A stretch of 64,000 bases of DNA from Chamaelirium japonicum (Eukaryota > Streptophyta > Magnoliopsida > Liliales > Melanthiaceae): NCBI GenBank assembly GCA_947650365.1, contig CANTAL010000002.1, positions 69,501 through 133,500 of the forward strand. Reading direction: 5' to 3'. Made by a program: the position numbers and the translations under genes. Below, one piece after another: positions 1-11,167 of this stretch; position 1 is the first letter of the stretch, and every line of letters starts with the position of its first letter. A model generated the notes under the pieces. That model made no database searches and was not told where the DNA came from. It saw only the letters and a program-made list of their open reading frames with translations.

Positions 1-1192
1 TGCAGTTCTTGCCGCTGGGTTTGTAGAGCGACATTCTGACTATGCCATATTCACCCGCTCCTCCAGTCAGGGTCTTGCTATTTTGCTACTGTATATGGAC
101 GATATGATCATCACTGGGGACGACAGTGTCACCATAGCATCCCTTCAGTATCACCTCCAGAGTAAGTTTGAGATGAAAGATCTGGGCCCTCTTCGGTACT
201 TCCTTGGCCTTGAGAATGCTCGCTCGATCCGTAGTTTGTTAGTATCCCAACAGAAGTACATTTCTGACATTCTTGTCGATGCTGATCTCACTGACTCTCG
301 CACTGCTGACACACCCATGGAGCTCAACTTGAAGCTCCTACCTACAGATGGTGAGCCTCTCCGGGACGTCTCCAGATATCAGAGATTGATTGGTATGCTA
401 GTCTATCATACTATGACTAGATCTGACATTGCTCATGCCGTTGGCATTGTCAGTCAGTTTGTTCAGGCTCCCCGATCTGTTCACTATGCCGTAGTACTCA
501 GGATCATTCGCTATCTCCGGGGCACCATCACTCGTTCTTTGCTTCTCCCCTCCACCTCTACTCTAGTGCTACGCGCCTACTCCGATACAGACTGGGCAGG
601 AGATGTTGCTACTCGCCGTTCTACCACCGGATACTGTGTGTTTCTTGGTGACTCCCTCATTTCTTGGCGCAGTAAGAAACAGGAGTTTGTTGCTCGCTTC
701 AGCACCGAAGCTGAATACAGGGCTATGGCTTCCACCACTGCAAAGATTGTCTCGCTTCGTCGCCTTCTCCTTGACCTAGGAGTTGTGATCTCCGAGCCCA
801 CACCCCTAGTCTGTGACAACCGGAGTGCTATTCAGATTGCTAGCAACCCGATTTTCCATGAGCGGACAAAACATATAGATGTTGACTGTCACTATGTTCG
901 CCAGGAGTTCATTGCTCGCACCATCTCCTTGCCATTCATTCATTCGATGGAGCAAACTGTTGATTTTCTCACGAAGGCTCTTACAGTTGCTCGCTTCAGG
1001 CATTTTGTCAGCAAACTCTCGGTATATGATCCACCGTGAGTTTGAGGGGGAGTATTAATGTATAGAGATGGATCGGGTTTTATGTATAGTCGGGTCGGGT
1101 TCATGTGCTATTGATGTACATATATATTGGGCATTAGTCCCTCAATAGATATAACTCCATTCTCTCCAAACCCTAGCCGTCATCTCCTAACA
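1..1192 (+). mobile_element. 3' end of a Ty1/copia retrotransposon, cut by the window edge
   Basis: The coding part (from base 2) is the end of a copia polyprotein. Directly after its stop codon is a polypurine tract (about 1044-1053), where plus-strand DNA synthesis starts. A short LTR candidate follows, starting TGTATAGAG near 1059 and ending CTCCTAACA at 1192. It contains a TATATATAT stretch near 1119. A roughly 135-bp LTR would be short for copia. The 5' part of the element lies outside the window, so the LTR limits cannot be confirmed against a second LTR. Confidence 0.8.
2..1039 (+). CDS. Copia polyprotein, C-terminal part: reverse transcriptase and RNase H
   Basis: The frame is open from base 2, upstream of any ATG, so this is the downstream part of a longer polyprotein. 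It encodes the second half of the reverse transcriptase, with the active-site motif YMDD (about residue 31 of this piece), then FEMKDLGPLRYFLGLE, and then RNase H with YSDTDWAGD, STTGYCVFLGDSLISW and STEAEYRAMA. The tail ends in HIDVDCHYVRQEF and FLTKAL, as in other plant copia proteins. No internal stop is seen, so the visible part is intact. RNase H removes the RNA template during cDNA synthesis. It is on the opposite strand from the hydrolase exon at 1848-1974. Confidence 0.9.
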   Translation, partial: AVLAAGFVERHSDYAIFTRSSSQGLAILLLYMDDMIITGDDSVTIASLQYHLQSKFEMKDLGPLRYFLGLENARSIRSLLVSQQKYISDILVDADLTDSRTADTPMELNLKLLPTDGEPLRDVSRYQRLIGMLVYHTMTRSDIAHAVGIVSQFVQAPRSVHYAVVLRIIRYLRGTITRSLLLPSTSTLVLRAYSDTDWAGDVATRRSTTGYCVFLGDSLISWRSKKQEFVARFSTEAEYRAMASTTAKIVSLRRLLLDLGVVISEPTPLVCDNRSAIQIASNPIFHERTKHIDVDCHYVRQEFIARTISLPFIHSMEQTVDFLTKALTVARFRHFVSKLSVYDPP

Positions 1193-1847
1193 TGAACAAT
1201 TCATACCCTCCCGCTATCCCCTTGTATGATGTAGATATTGTTTGCACATAATATCGTCTGCTCTCCTTTAAATCTTGTTGGTTGAAGTGTGACATCAACA
1301 ATGCCATTGGGCCATCATGTGTTGCCAAAAAACCGATTCAAAAGCACAAGGCTCAATGACCACAGAATAAAGTATACATAGCAGTAGAAGCTGTGTATGA
1401 CTATGCAGTCTGAAGTTTGTAAGAATTACTACTGAAAGAAACTATTTTCCATGTCATCATGACTCAGCATCTTTTTGATCTGATAAAGCAAATTTCCAGT
1501 AGTTGTACCATACTTTAGAAGCCCCATGGTATGTGAAACATTGTAATGGCTGTCGGGAAGAATCATTGTTGTTCACAGTAAATTAATTCCATAAATGGGG
1601 CCTTAGGGTCGACATTATCCAGCTTAGTGTATGCCAGATCTAGTATCCACGTTATATAACTAGGGATTTTTTAGAAATGAGATTTACAACAATCAAGAGG
1701 ATAATCACACCAAGGTGATTATTTAATGTTAAATTCTCTATAGTTTTCTTATTTACTTCTTGTTTGTTTTCCTTATACACAAACCGATTTCATGCAAAGA
1801 TAATATATGTTTGACACATGGGTTTGCACAATCATTTAGGCACTTAC
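1193..1847. other. No recognisable gene
   Basis: AT-rich unique-looking sequence between the copia LTR and the hydrolase exon. On the minus strand around 1436-1530 there are short open stretches in two frames, neither matching a family I recognise. Confidence 0.4.
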
Positions 1848-1974
1848 TTCGTTCCATCCCAGAGTGATATGTTCCCCTTCAGACAGTCCAGACCCTAAAA
1901 AGTCAAGGGTGAACACTGTAATATTTGATGGCAGCAAAATAATAGCAGCTTCACTAGCATCAGCCCTGCATCCA
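1848..1974 (-). CDS. Single exon of a plant alpha/beta hydrolase (serine aminopeptidase S33-like)
   Basis: The minus strand encodes about 42 residues running GCRADASEAAIILLPSNI, TVFTLDFLGSGLSEGEHI and TLGWNE. This is the highly conserved block after the HGNSGCRAD motif of plant alpha/beta hydrolases related to the serine aminopeptidase S33 family. That block holds the oxyanion-side loop and the strand before the nucleophile elbow. A splice acceptor (TGTCAG) precedes the T that completes the Ser codon at 1974. A consensus donor (GTAAGTG at 1847-1841) follows the Glu codon, and this matches the family, where KDDL begins the next exon. The preceding exon (ending HGN) and the next exon (with the GRSMG nucleophile) were not found by eye. 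This may be an internal exon with a long intron, or an orphan fragment. DFLGSG in place of the usual DFSGSG is a small oddity. Confidence 0.75.
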
Positions 1975-3335
1975 CTGACATAATTATGACATGTTAATAA
2001 AATGAAGTCCGCAATAAATAATTCATGAATTACTTTAAAGGAATACATGTATTAACTATTGAGGCCTCTTTTCATGGGTCATAGAAAAAGAATTCGCAGT
2101 TAAAGGAACCGATCATTACAAATTGTCAGGGGGATGCAATCATCACTAAAGATAAAACAAGTGGAAAATAAGATTAATTTATCAGTCCAATCATAATCTA
2201 TTACTATACAAGAGTTTTCACCATTATACCTGCCTATACAGTAAAGACTATCTAAAGCTACCCACTACTAGTTTGTGTTGAATGGTAGGGAGGAGTACAT
2301 GCAGATACCATTGAAAAGTACAGTTTTTAGGAAAGGTGGGATACACTAGATCTTGTAGGCAGAATCATGCTTCTATTTCTTACGGACAATATACATAAAT
2401 TGTGCTCATATCAGTTCAGTTTTCATTAATGTCCATGTCGAGTAGACAGAATCAAACTAGAGTGTCCAAAATACCGATGTACGTTAAAGCAGCAATAGGC
2501 AAGTCTACTTAAAACAAACCAGAGTGAATTGACCTAATTTAGAAGTAATCTGAAAGAGAGCACTTCTAGCCATTAGGGTTTATTGTTTCAGGGCAGATTT
2601 GCTTCGCAGAAAAGCAGACCTGCGTCAATAGATAGCATTTATCCATTCAATATGTAACAAATCCGAAAAATGCTCCTAAGAAGGCCATAAAAATGTTGCT
2701 CCCAGTGTGATGCAAAACGTTACCAATATGCCTCCATAAATATATGGACACTAAATTAAGGATTTTGTTGACTATACCTTAGTTGCCAAGATGCATAATG
2801 AACGAACTTTTGCACCAACCTCCATAACAAGTTAAAGAATTCTGACGCAATGATCACTGTAGCAATCACCAAATCTTGGAAAACTTGGTGTATAACTTCT
2901 GCTCATAGGGACCATTGATTTGTTTATATATCGCATTTATTAATTTAAATGCACCATCACCAGTCCCAAGCCCAGATAAAAAGATTGAGGATTGATGTTA
3001 CGTTGAAAATCAGTCGGTGAGAAAAAAACAACTCAAAACTATGAAATGAAACCTACAAGGATACTTTTGATGCTAGGTCGTCACCCAGTGTAAATGGCAT
3101 ACCATAAGCTAACTCGATTGTGGTAAGAAACGTGGAGAGGTTTGCTAGGGTTCCCCCATAAGTGACGTGCCACAACTTAATCCGAATTTGGTGAGAAATG
3201 GGCAAGGGTTGGCTATGGTTAGAGTATATCTTAGAAGCGACATGTTGCAACGGCGACGAACTGGAGCGATAAAAAGACAAGTGTTTCCGCATAAGAGTAA
3301 CGAGGGTAAGCAACAAAGATAGTCGCACAAAAGGA
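1975..3335. other. No recognisable gene; likely intron or intergenic
   Basis: AT-rich sequence with no coding similarity I can recognise. If the hydrolase gene is real, this would be its upstream intron on the minus strand. Confidence 0.4.
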
Positions 3336-3339
3336 GGGA

Positions 3340-4360
3340 TAGATTAGCGACAGGGAAATATTGGGACTTTAAAGAGCAAGAGTAAGGAATTGGTGGGTAC
3401 AATGACCAGGAGAGTCAATATCGCCTTCTAACAAGAAACTAAATGGAGAGGAGAGAAGTCTACGGAAATTGGTGGCAACTAGATATGTGTAGGGAAGGAT
3501 AATACAAGAAATTGTGGACAAAGATATGATTGATAACATTGTCGAGGACAAGAAATTAATTGTTGGCAAAAAAAATTGGTTTTAAGTGAGCATACTATTA
3601 TTGTGAGCATATACACCACCAATAGGATTTGATGACAAAAAAAAGAAACAATTTTGGAACAAGATGGATGGATCAATGCAAGGACTTCAAGAGGGAGAAA
3701 GGATATTTATCGGTGGTGATTTAAATACTTATGTTGGGAGTGGTAGCAGGGGATATGAGATAGTACATGGGGAACAAGGGTTTGAACAAACTAACAAAGA
3801 AATACAATTGGAGATTCGATCCTTGAGTTCATGATGACCTATGATTTAGCGATGGATAATACCTATTTTAAAAAGAGAAATACGTATTAGTTGCATGCAA
3901 GAGTTGATCAAATGTGTACCAAATATATTATTTTTAGTCAAGAAATAAGATATTGACATGCAAAGATTGTAAGGTGAAACCAAGTGGAAGTTTTGACCAC
4001 ACGGTATAGTCTAGTAATTTTGATCAATATGGATGTGTACATTATGAGCACGAGGAAAATAAAGAATTTACAATATGCCCAACGACAAGGGGGTGGCATA
4101 CAAAGAGGAATAATATTACATCCTTTAAAAGAGAAATTAGTAAAGAAGGAGAATTGGATCTTGAAGTTCAAAAGGCCCACAAATATGATGTGGGATTAAA
4201 TGGCAAATCGTACTAAGATGATTGCTAGTGAAGTTCTTGGAGAATCTATCGATAAATGATTTGGGAAACACAAAATTAGTGGTGGGATGATGAGGTCCAA
4301 GGGAAATGAAGGAACAGAGACTACGCTCTAGGGAATGGCAGAAAACAAACCACATTAAGA
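3340..4360 (+). mobile_element. Decayed LINE: endonuclease domain remnant
   Basis: Broken coding sequence of a LINE endonuclease (exonuclease-endonuclease-phosphatase fold, the type often labelled craniofacial development protein 2-like). The clearest piece is 3607-3834, which reads AYTPPIGFDD, then QFWNKMDGSMQGL, then ERIFIGGDLNTYVGSGSRG. It holds the catalytic GGDLN motif. One frame over, from about 3812, it continues DSILEFMMTYDLAMDNTYF. Upstream, about 3340-3600 still resembles the N-terminal block (GNY-type start, then QETKWRGEK), with stops and shifts. Downstream, 3960-4200 resembles the C-terminal CKDCKV and MDVYI region. The many breaks mean it is long dead. The reverse transcriptase part is not visible. 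Confidence 0.75.
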
Positions 4361-4389
4361 GATCGAAAGTTATAAAAAAAAAGGTAAGT

Positions 4390-5480
4390 GCTCAAAAAAC
4401 TAGGGAATTTTGGTGAATCTTGATGAAATTTCAGTCGAACTTTGAGGGGGGCGAAACCGAGTGGTTTTGAAATCTATAAGTCGGTTTCAATGGCCATTTC
4501 GACGAAATTGCTATATGTAGGAAGCATTTTGGGCATTTCTACCAAAACCAGCCCCATATTTCAAAAAACCTGTGGACTGGTTTCGAGGTGTCTGTGTGTG
4601 AGCTTATACATAGCATGTATTCCGATGGTGGCATAAGCATATTTTACCCGATTTTGCTCTATTTTGCCAGATTTCACTTCATTTCGGTGATTTTGCTAGA
4701 TTTTGATTTATTTCAGCTAAGTATGTTTTTCATCTCCTATGGTTCTCTTTTTTTTGTGCAAAATTTTATTACAACTACGATCTTTTCTATAATATCCTCA
4801 TTTCATTCTATATATTTATAAAAAAGAGTAAAAATATAGAAGGAATTTCAGTGTTGTAGTTGGTAGTAGCTCAAATTATGGTGATTGTATGGCTTTTTTT
4901 AAAAATTGCAAAAGTATGGTTTAAATTTTACTTTAAATATTTTAAAATTTTTAAAGTTCAAAACAAAATAGAATGAGGAAACAAGGTTTGACCTCCTGTA
5001 GTCCCGTTGACATGTTTTGCTTATTTCTTCTTATACACAATTGTCTCAACTCAAACTGACACAAAAATTGACTCAACCCAACCAAAATTAGCTAATTGGA
5101 AATCATATAATCAGAACTAAGACCAATATTAACTCAAACAAACCAAAATTTGCTTAATTTCATTTAATATATAAAGTCAACAAGCTGGAAATCATATAAT
5201 TTGTAGTATTTTCCTTTTTAACTCCTCACAAACCTACTAAATCTAAACAACATGTTATAAGCTGCCCCGGTCCTTCTCGGATTAAATATAACTATAGCTC
5301 CACTCATTAGATACACCTGCCTTTTTGAAGATATGCTCTATTTCTTAATCTATAATATAATATATGTTTGAATAAATGAGTAAATGTGAAATCGTTTTGT
5401 AGATGGTTGTCCGGTCTTCGGATGCTGGATTGAGTGATCTGGATTGGCAGCATGGTGTCTCATTGAACGCGTCAAAGCAA
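4390..5480. other. AT-rich sequence with TTTCG-word repeats, likely hAT-related
   Basis: About 4410-4720 is dense in short TTTCG/CGAAA words (GGTTTC, TTTCGACGAAA, CCAAAACCAGCCC). The same words occur around the hAT remnants at 24373-25720 and 26950-27200, and ACATAGCATGTATTC is shared with the last. The rest is AT-rich with no gene visible. Confidence 0.4.
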
Positions 5481-5498
5481 AAGTCACAGTTTAATTAC

Positions 5499-5619
5499 TA
5501 GGGCTAGTAATGGGTCAGGCTTGGGCCTAACAAATACATATTTTTTAATAGGCCCGACACGAAAGCCCAGCCAGACATAGTATAAATGAGGCCCGAATTT
5601 GAGCCCATTGCCACCCCTA
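5499..5619. mobile_element. Small hAT-type MITE
   Basis: A 121-bp element starting TAGGGCTAGTAATGGG. Its right end, read on the other strand, starts TAGGGGTGGCAATGGG, a terminus typical of plant hAT-derived MITEs. Flanks TTAATTAC (5491-5498) and GTAATTAT (5620-5627) match at 6 of 8 positions, fitting a decayed 8-bp target duplication. Confidence 0.65.
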
Positions 5620-5911
5620 GTAATTATTGTGGTAAGAAAATAGGAGGTGGGGGCTGCTTCACGGTTGGAACAACACTTCGTCGGTGGCTACAGGGGCAGA
5701 AAGGTGTGTCCATCAGTTCCAAAAGAGATCAGGTAATCTCTACTGGAGTTTATAAAAAGTGTCGATAAATCTAAGATGACAAAGAGGAAGGCTGATAATT
5801 CAGAGAAGCGATTATGGACCATCCACCTACTGAAGAAGATGATTCGAATGACATATACGAATACCCTATTAAAAGCTAATAACGATTTTAGGAAGGGCAA
5901 GGTACAAAAAG

Positions 5912-6328
5912 TTGGTGCGAAATTCGAAGCAGAGCGAGTGGGAGATGAGGCAAAATGAGGAACTTGAGAGGAGAGCCAGCAACAGGTCATCGCCTGCTGA
6001 TGTCAGCAGTGGTAGGAGAGGCCCTCGGAAGCATAGGAGATCGAGTTATTTTGGCTTGGGTCCGATTGGTGGCGATGATATGGGGCGTCCACCAGCACGC
6101 TCGTCCAGCATGAGGGAGGACCGTACTCCAATAGATACTACCGCTCATCAGACTAGGGACAATAAGCAGAAGAAGTTAAAGCATATGTAGGGCGACGTGA
6201 GAGAGAAAGTTGACAAGGAATGTGCCAAGTTTTTCTTTCATAACAACATACCGGCCAATGTTACCAAGAGCATATACTTCCAACACATGATTGAAGAGTG
6301 CGCTAAAGTAGATCCGAGAGTGCAATGA
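5912..6328 (+). pseudogene. hAT transposase remnant (N-terminal/central part)
   Basis: One frame runs from 5912 to a stop at 6326-6328 with a single in-frame TAG at 6188-6190. After a low-complexity, arginine- and serine-rich linker (SSPADVSSGRRGPRKHRRSS), the part beyond the TAG reads VDKECAKFFFHNNIPANVT, then YFQHMIEECAKVDP. This matches the start of the DUF659 region of plant hAT transposases, where the usual pattern is AIGRFFYENGIPFN followed by SPYF..MI. No catalytic RNase H-like part or dimerisation domain follows, so the copy is inactive. Confidence is moderate because only one block is recognisable. Confidence 0.6.
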
Positions 6329-6329
6329 T

Positions 6330-8250
6330 ATCATGCACAAGAATTTGGATCAAGAGAAAGAGAAGCTTGACTAGTACATAGAAGTGTTGAAGAAAGATAG
6401 TCACAATACGAACTCATAATTATGTGTGATGATTGGCAATATTTAAAATCATCTTTCCAATGGTCGAGATTAACAATATTTCACTATCGAGAAGGTCAGG
6501 GTGTTACAGTCTTGCAAACTGGATATCCAGTTCAGTTACTGATTGTGAACCTACTTAGGTGGTTATGTAAACTAATATCAATTATATGTGGATCTCATCA
6601 ACACACCTAACATTAACCACACCATAGTGAACTAGTAGGTTTGTGGGTCTCATTCAGTTATGGCTCGACAGGTTTGTTTTCAATAGTCACATGCTCACGT
6701 AATAATTAGAATCTACTGCAAATCGACAACATGAAGTAAAGAAAATAATACTATGTTTTTTAGGTTTGCTTGCAGGGAAAGCCGAAAGATTTCAGATGAT
6801 GGACCACACTTCTATTCTACAAATCGAGAAAACGGAGAAAGATCAGAGAATTCCAAAGAGTCATGAATGCTTTGCAGAATAGTTCCAAGGTCTTCTTGCA
6901 GCTTCAGAGAAACAATCGTGCAAGGAAGACGACGAATGAGGCTTCCGCGTGATGGAAAAGGAGACTAGGAGAGCTGTTGGGTGAAAGAGGAGGTCGAGAG
7001 GGGTGTCGAAGAGAGGGGAACCTTAAAGAGGCCGTGTTGTTTCTAGATAGGTCGTGCGGTTTCAAGGAAGTCATAAGAGGTTCGTACGGCTTCTTTGATA
7101 AGTCACGATTAATAGGGGGTGCGTGCCTAGGATGCCCCTGATGGCTGATGTTGTTCCTAAATGGGGTGCCCGCAGGGGTGCACCGGAAATCTAATAAGCC
7201 ACCACGGGATTTATCCTGTGGCTCTTCTTTGTGCGTGAGTCACGACAGAAAGTTGTGATGCCTTCTTACTTTGCAAGATCAGGAGGACTTGGATGATTGT
7301 CCGCGAGGGAGAAAAAGAGAGAAAGGAAGAGAGAAACGAAAGGGATGAAGCCTCTCTTCTCTTTCTTGGTCTTCTTCTCCTTCTTGCTTTCCTTGCTCGG
7401 TTCTTCTTCCTCTACTTTGATGATCACACACAGAGATTTACGATTTCAGAGGGAAGATAGGACGGAGAAGAGAAGGGGAAGATCTAGTCCATGAGAACCG
7501 AGGAATCCTCATTTGATAGAATTCAATCCAAGATTCAATCTAATCAAGCAATTTTCATTAATATCATTCAAAAGCATACACGAGAAGGATTAGGCTCTTA
7601 TATAATGAGTCGGTTACATACACATAATCATCCCCAAACAAGGTGGGACTAAAAACACTGAAAAGTAACTTGTTATCCAAGTCCATAAATTGCCCTAATA
7701 AATGTGGCGAAAATAACAACTAAATAGCAAATAAATAAATAAAAGCTAATAGGCCCCTGATGGACGAGGCCTCTAGAGGAGGCTAGCAACTCTCCTAGCC
7801 AGCGGGAGACTGGGGTAGCTCTGACACGTTTGTGTCGCGTTTAAACCTGTTGAAAGAGTGCAGAATGGCGTGTATCCTCACCAAGTACTTATCTTTACCT
7901 TTCTTGTCTTTTATAACATATATTTCCCTTTTAGCATTGTGTTGTATTCTCACACTTAGGTGATAACACCCCATGTAGGTTGTACATATTCTTGGCCTTG
8001 TGCCCCAATACATCCTAGAGGGTTTCTCCCATGGGTGGGCCCTTGGGTCATCTTCCTATACTAACAATTAACAAAAAGACCCTTCTGTAGATTAAGCTGC
8101 AAGAGTACAGTGCTCCAAAATTCCAAATAACATCAATATAATGACATGTTTATTCACATAAACACTTGATAAGCATTTCAATTGGGAAATTTCTCACATA
8201 AAAGATTAAAGAGATGATAATGATCAAGAACATTAACAAGTACTCTCATC
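6330..8250. other. No recognisable gene; possible LTR-like or other repeat debris
   Basis: GA-rich and pyrimidine-rich stretches occur at 6940-7040 and 7290-7400. About 7460-8080 is moderately GC-rich sequence with a TATATAATG stretch (7599) that could be part of an unrelated LTR. No coding family is recognisable. The 72-residue minus-strand frame near 7795-8013 has no family features I recognise. Confidence 0.35.
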
Positions 8251-8919
8251 CAGTGTTGTCAAGGATTGCGCCTAAGTGATGCATAGCATAGGCACTCGAG
8301 GAATAACAAGGCAACATTAGCCTAGGCGCAAAACAAAAGGCATGCACCTAGGCACGCCTAATTCCGCTTATGCGCGCTTAGGCGACTCGTATTAGGCGTG
8401 CGCTTTAGTGTGACATTTTATACATACCCCAAAAACATATAAATAGACACTTTCATGTACCAAATTCTTTGTGACTGACACTTGTACCCAAGGATTAAAA
8501 TACCGGTCGGTACGAACCGTACCAACCGGTTCAAACCGGGACCCGATGCAAACTGCACCAGGATTTACCAGATACCAGATGCAGAAGATAAATCACCTAA
8601 ATACCGACTGGTTCAACCAAATACCGGTTCAAACCGACCGGTTTGAACTGACAAACGATATATAGCATGGGTTTGGGGGTTTTCTTAATTCCGATTGCAT
8701 TTTTTGTGCCTCTTTCTTCGTTCCCACATGAGGTGAAGCCTCAAACAAGCTAGATTTCTAAGATTTGAAGCCCAAAATTCGATTTTGAATATCAAAATCA
8801 AATTTGATGGTTGGTTTTTATAAAAAAAAAATTATTTTTTTCTTTTATTGCATTTTTTTGAAAAAAAAAAAAATAATTGTGGTGAAATTGTTGATATGGG
8901 GCAGATCTAACCTTTGAAT

Positions 8920-9723
8920 CAGTGTAGTCAAGGCGTCGCCTAGGCGCTGCCTAGGCCATCGCCTAGGCGTTTTGGACCCCCGACCGCCTAGGCCATGGCT
9001 AGGCGGGCGGTGGAGTCTAGGCGGCTGCCTAGGCCACTGCATGGGCGCCTAGTTTTGTAATTTGTTTTTTTTAAAAAAAATTAGTCGGGTTCAAATTGAG
9101 TTTTCTTATATCTCGTTTGGTTTTATAGGTCCATATTGCTTTATCGATGGCTAACACCATGCATCATTAATGGGAAAAAAAGTCGAAAGAGACATATAAG
9201 GATTATTCATACAAGAGTGACGGTGATGTAGTTGATTAGGTGATTTAGATGAGTAATTTTAATTATTTTTTTTTAATACGCGGTTGTGAAATGTTCCAAA
9301 AATAATAGATTATCTTATATGGTTATATTTATGCTTATGTTATTTGTTTGAATTTATGGCTATCATATGGTTATGTTACTCTTGGTGATGTGTGATTAAT
9401 ATTTGCAACGTATAATCATTGTGGTTGACACATGATTCCTATTTGATGCATTAATAATGGTTTGGTAGCTTACCATACGCTCTGGATCATACCCATTATC
9501 AAATAGTATTATTTCGACCATATCTATGTCTAAAAATTAAATTCTATGATGCATAAAATCACAAATTATTTATATAGATATATGACTTATGTTTATTTAA
9601 TATATTTAATTTTTATCGCCTAGACATCGCCTAGGCACTGCCTCGCCTAGGCAGACCAAATCATCTAGGCTTCGCCTAAATACCGCCTCGCCTAGGAATC
9701 GCCTTGATACCTTGACTACACTG
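8920..9723. mobile_element. hAT-type MITE rich in CCTAGGCG words, with perfect 8-bp target duplication
   Basis: 804 bp. Ends are CAGTGTAGTCAAGGCG and, from the right on the other strand, CAGTGTAGTCAAGGTATC. The flanks are a perfect CTTTGAAT repeat (8912-8919 and 9724-9731). The terminal 100-130 bp at each side consist of reiterated GCCTAGGC words; the middle is AT-rich. No coding capacity. Confidence 0.85.
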
Positions 9724-9988
9724 CTTTGAATGCCATCAAAGTTTAGATCTATATGATTTAAAGCATCATCTCCAAATTTTCGTGATCGGCTCATGTAAAG
9801 TTAGGGTTATATATGACTTATATTTATTTAATATATTTAATTTTTATCGCCTAGGCCTTGCCTAGGCTTCGCCAAGGCATCGCCTTGACGCCTTGACTAC
9901 ACTACTTTGAATGCTATCAAAGTTTAGATCTATATAATTTAAAACATCATCTCCAAATTTTCATGATCGGCTCATGTAAAGTTAGGGG
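9579..9988 (+). repeat. Tandem duplication spanning a MITE end and its flank
   Basis: Copy 1 (9579-9807) and copy 2 (9811-9988) both run from TATGACTTAT through the CCTAGGC-rich MITE right end into about 80 bp of flank (CATCTCCAAATTTTC, GATCGGCTCATGTAAAG). Copy 2 lacks part of the word array. The duplication therefore followed the MITE insertion. Confidence 0.8.
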
Positions 9989-10938
9989 TTTTTCTTATAT
10001 TGACAAGCCAATATCAAATTGACGTTAGATTTTCACTAAAAATACATAAATATGGATAGACCAATTTTTAATATGCATTAAATTTTATTTTTAGAGCATT
10101 TATTTTCAGATTTCATGTATGATATTAATTTTTTTTTAAATACAAAAAATATGCTTAAAGTTATATAATCCAACACATAAAATTTAATACTAGGGTAATC
10201 CCTAGCATAATACTAAGTTAATCCAACATATAAAATTTAATAATTATATTAAATTCCATATTTTAGAATAATACAGTAACTTCCTAACTTAGAAAAACTT
10301 ATTCATACCTAATAACTAGTTTACTAATGGAAAAAACACACAAACTAGCATTTTAGTTTATTCTGAATTTTTTGGTTATTTTATTCAAATTTTTTTGAAA
10401 CAAAAAATCAATTCACACTGGTTTGGACCGGTTCGTGCTACCCAGTTCGAACCGTTTTTCCGGTCGGCCGATATTTTGTCTACAACTGATATTTTTATTC
10501 ATGATCGTACCCCTTATTTTATACCCCACAACCCAAGTCAAGCGACTCAAGCCCTCTTTTAAATATCTTTTTCTATGGCCAAACAATAGCCATTGTAAGG
10601 TGGAGTGTTAAAAATCATGTTTGATAGAAATCAGGGCTTGTTTACAAGTTTGTGTTTGTGGGGAACGTATAAAATTTTCTCAAGCACTGCCTGGCAACCG
10701 ATCGCGGTCCTTTCGTCCTGTCCTCCTTTTTTACTCGACCAAAGGTTTTTTTTTTTATAATCTAGGATGGCCATACTTTGCATTATTGTATTTTCAAATG
10801 ATAACAAACATCTTTAGTTGATTGTACTTGTAAAAAACAAGGTGACGCCTAGGCACACCTTAGGCACCTCGCATCGCCTTGCCGTCTTGACAACATTGCT
10901 CTCATCCTTATCACAAACAAAAGTTTAAAGTCAAAGAT

Positions 10939-11167
10939 ATATATGTTCTAAGAGATGTTTGGGTTCATATGCATTTAGGATGTGAAATAATTAAAACAAA
11001 AATCACGAAGATAGGATATTACCTCTCAGATTTCCGGGCAATGCGATAAATTTATATATGTTCTAAGAGATCTTTGGGTTCATATGCATTTAGGATGTGA
11101 AATAACTAAAACAAAAATCTCGATAGGATTTTACCTCTCAGATTTTCGGGTAATGCAATAAATTTGA
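10939..11167. repeat. Tandem duplication of the BPM exon 3/intron junction
   Basis: Two copies of about 115 bp (10939-11053 and 11054-11167), nearly identical apart from point changes and a 3-bp indel. Each carries, on the minus strand, the last codons of BPM exon 3 (KFIALP, then N-L-R) followed by a GGTAA donor. The copy joined to the open exon is the higher-coordinate one; the other is a spare exon end plus donor lying in the intron. Confidence 0.85.

Larger units (their letters stand above)
8489..10503. mobile_element. hAT-type element with CCGGTTC/ACCGGTC word arrays at both ends
   Basis: The left end CAAGGATTAAAATACCGG is followed by reiterated ACCGGTT and GAACCGG words (8500-8650). The right end, read on the other strand, is CATGAATAAAAATATC and is preceded by GGACCGGTTCG and CCGGTCGGCCG words (10420-10480). 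Flanks CTTGTACC (8481-8488) and ATCGTACC (10504-10511) match at 6 of 8. It lies within the 8251-10898 element and contains 8920-9723. Confidence 0.6.
8251..10898. mobile_element. hAT-type element with other hAT elements nested inside
   Basis: The left end is CAGTGTTGTCAAGG at 8251. The right end, read on the other strand, is CAATGTTGTCAAGAC. The element is flanked by a perfect 8-bp direct repeat CTCTCATC (8243-8250 and 10899-10906), the target duplication of the hAT superfamily. Both ends are packed with CCTAGGCG-like words. It carries no transposase and is itself interrupted by the elements at 8489-10503 and 8920-9723. Confidence 0.8.

Noticed and set aside
1436-1530. A short coding-like minus-strand stretch (about 30 residues, with GLLKYGTTTGNLLYQIKKM)
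   Set aside because: Too short, two frames look equally open, and I recognise no family.
5586-5768. 60-residue plus-strand frame
   Set aside because: It begins inside the small MITE at 5499-5619 and shows no family features.
7795-8013. 72-residue minus-strand frame as a gene
   Set aside because: No recognisable domain, no splice or promoter context, and it lies in repeat-like sequence.
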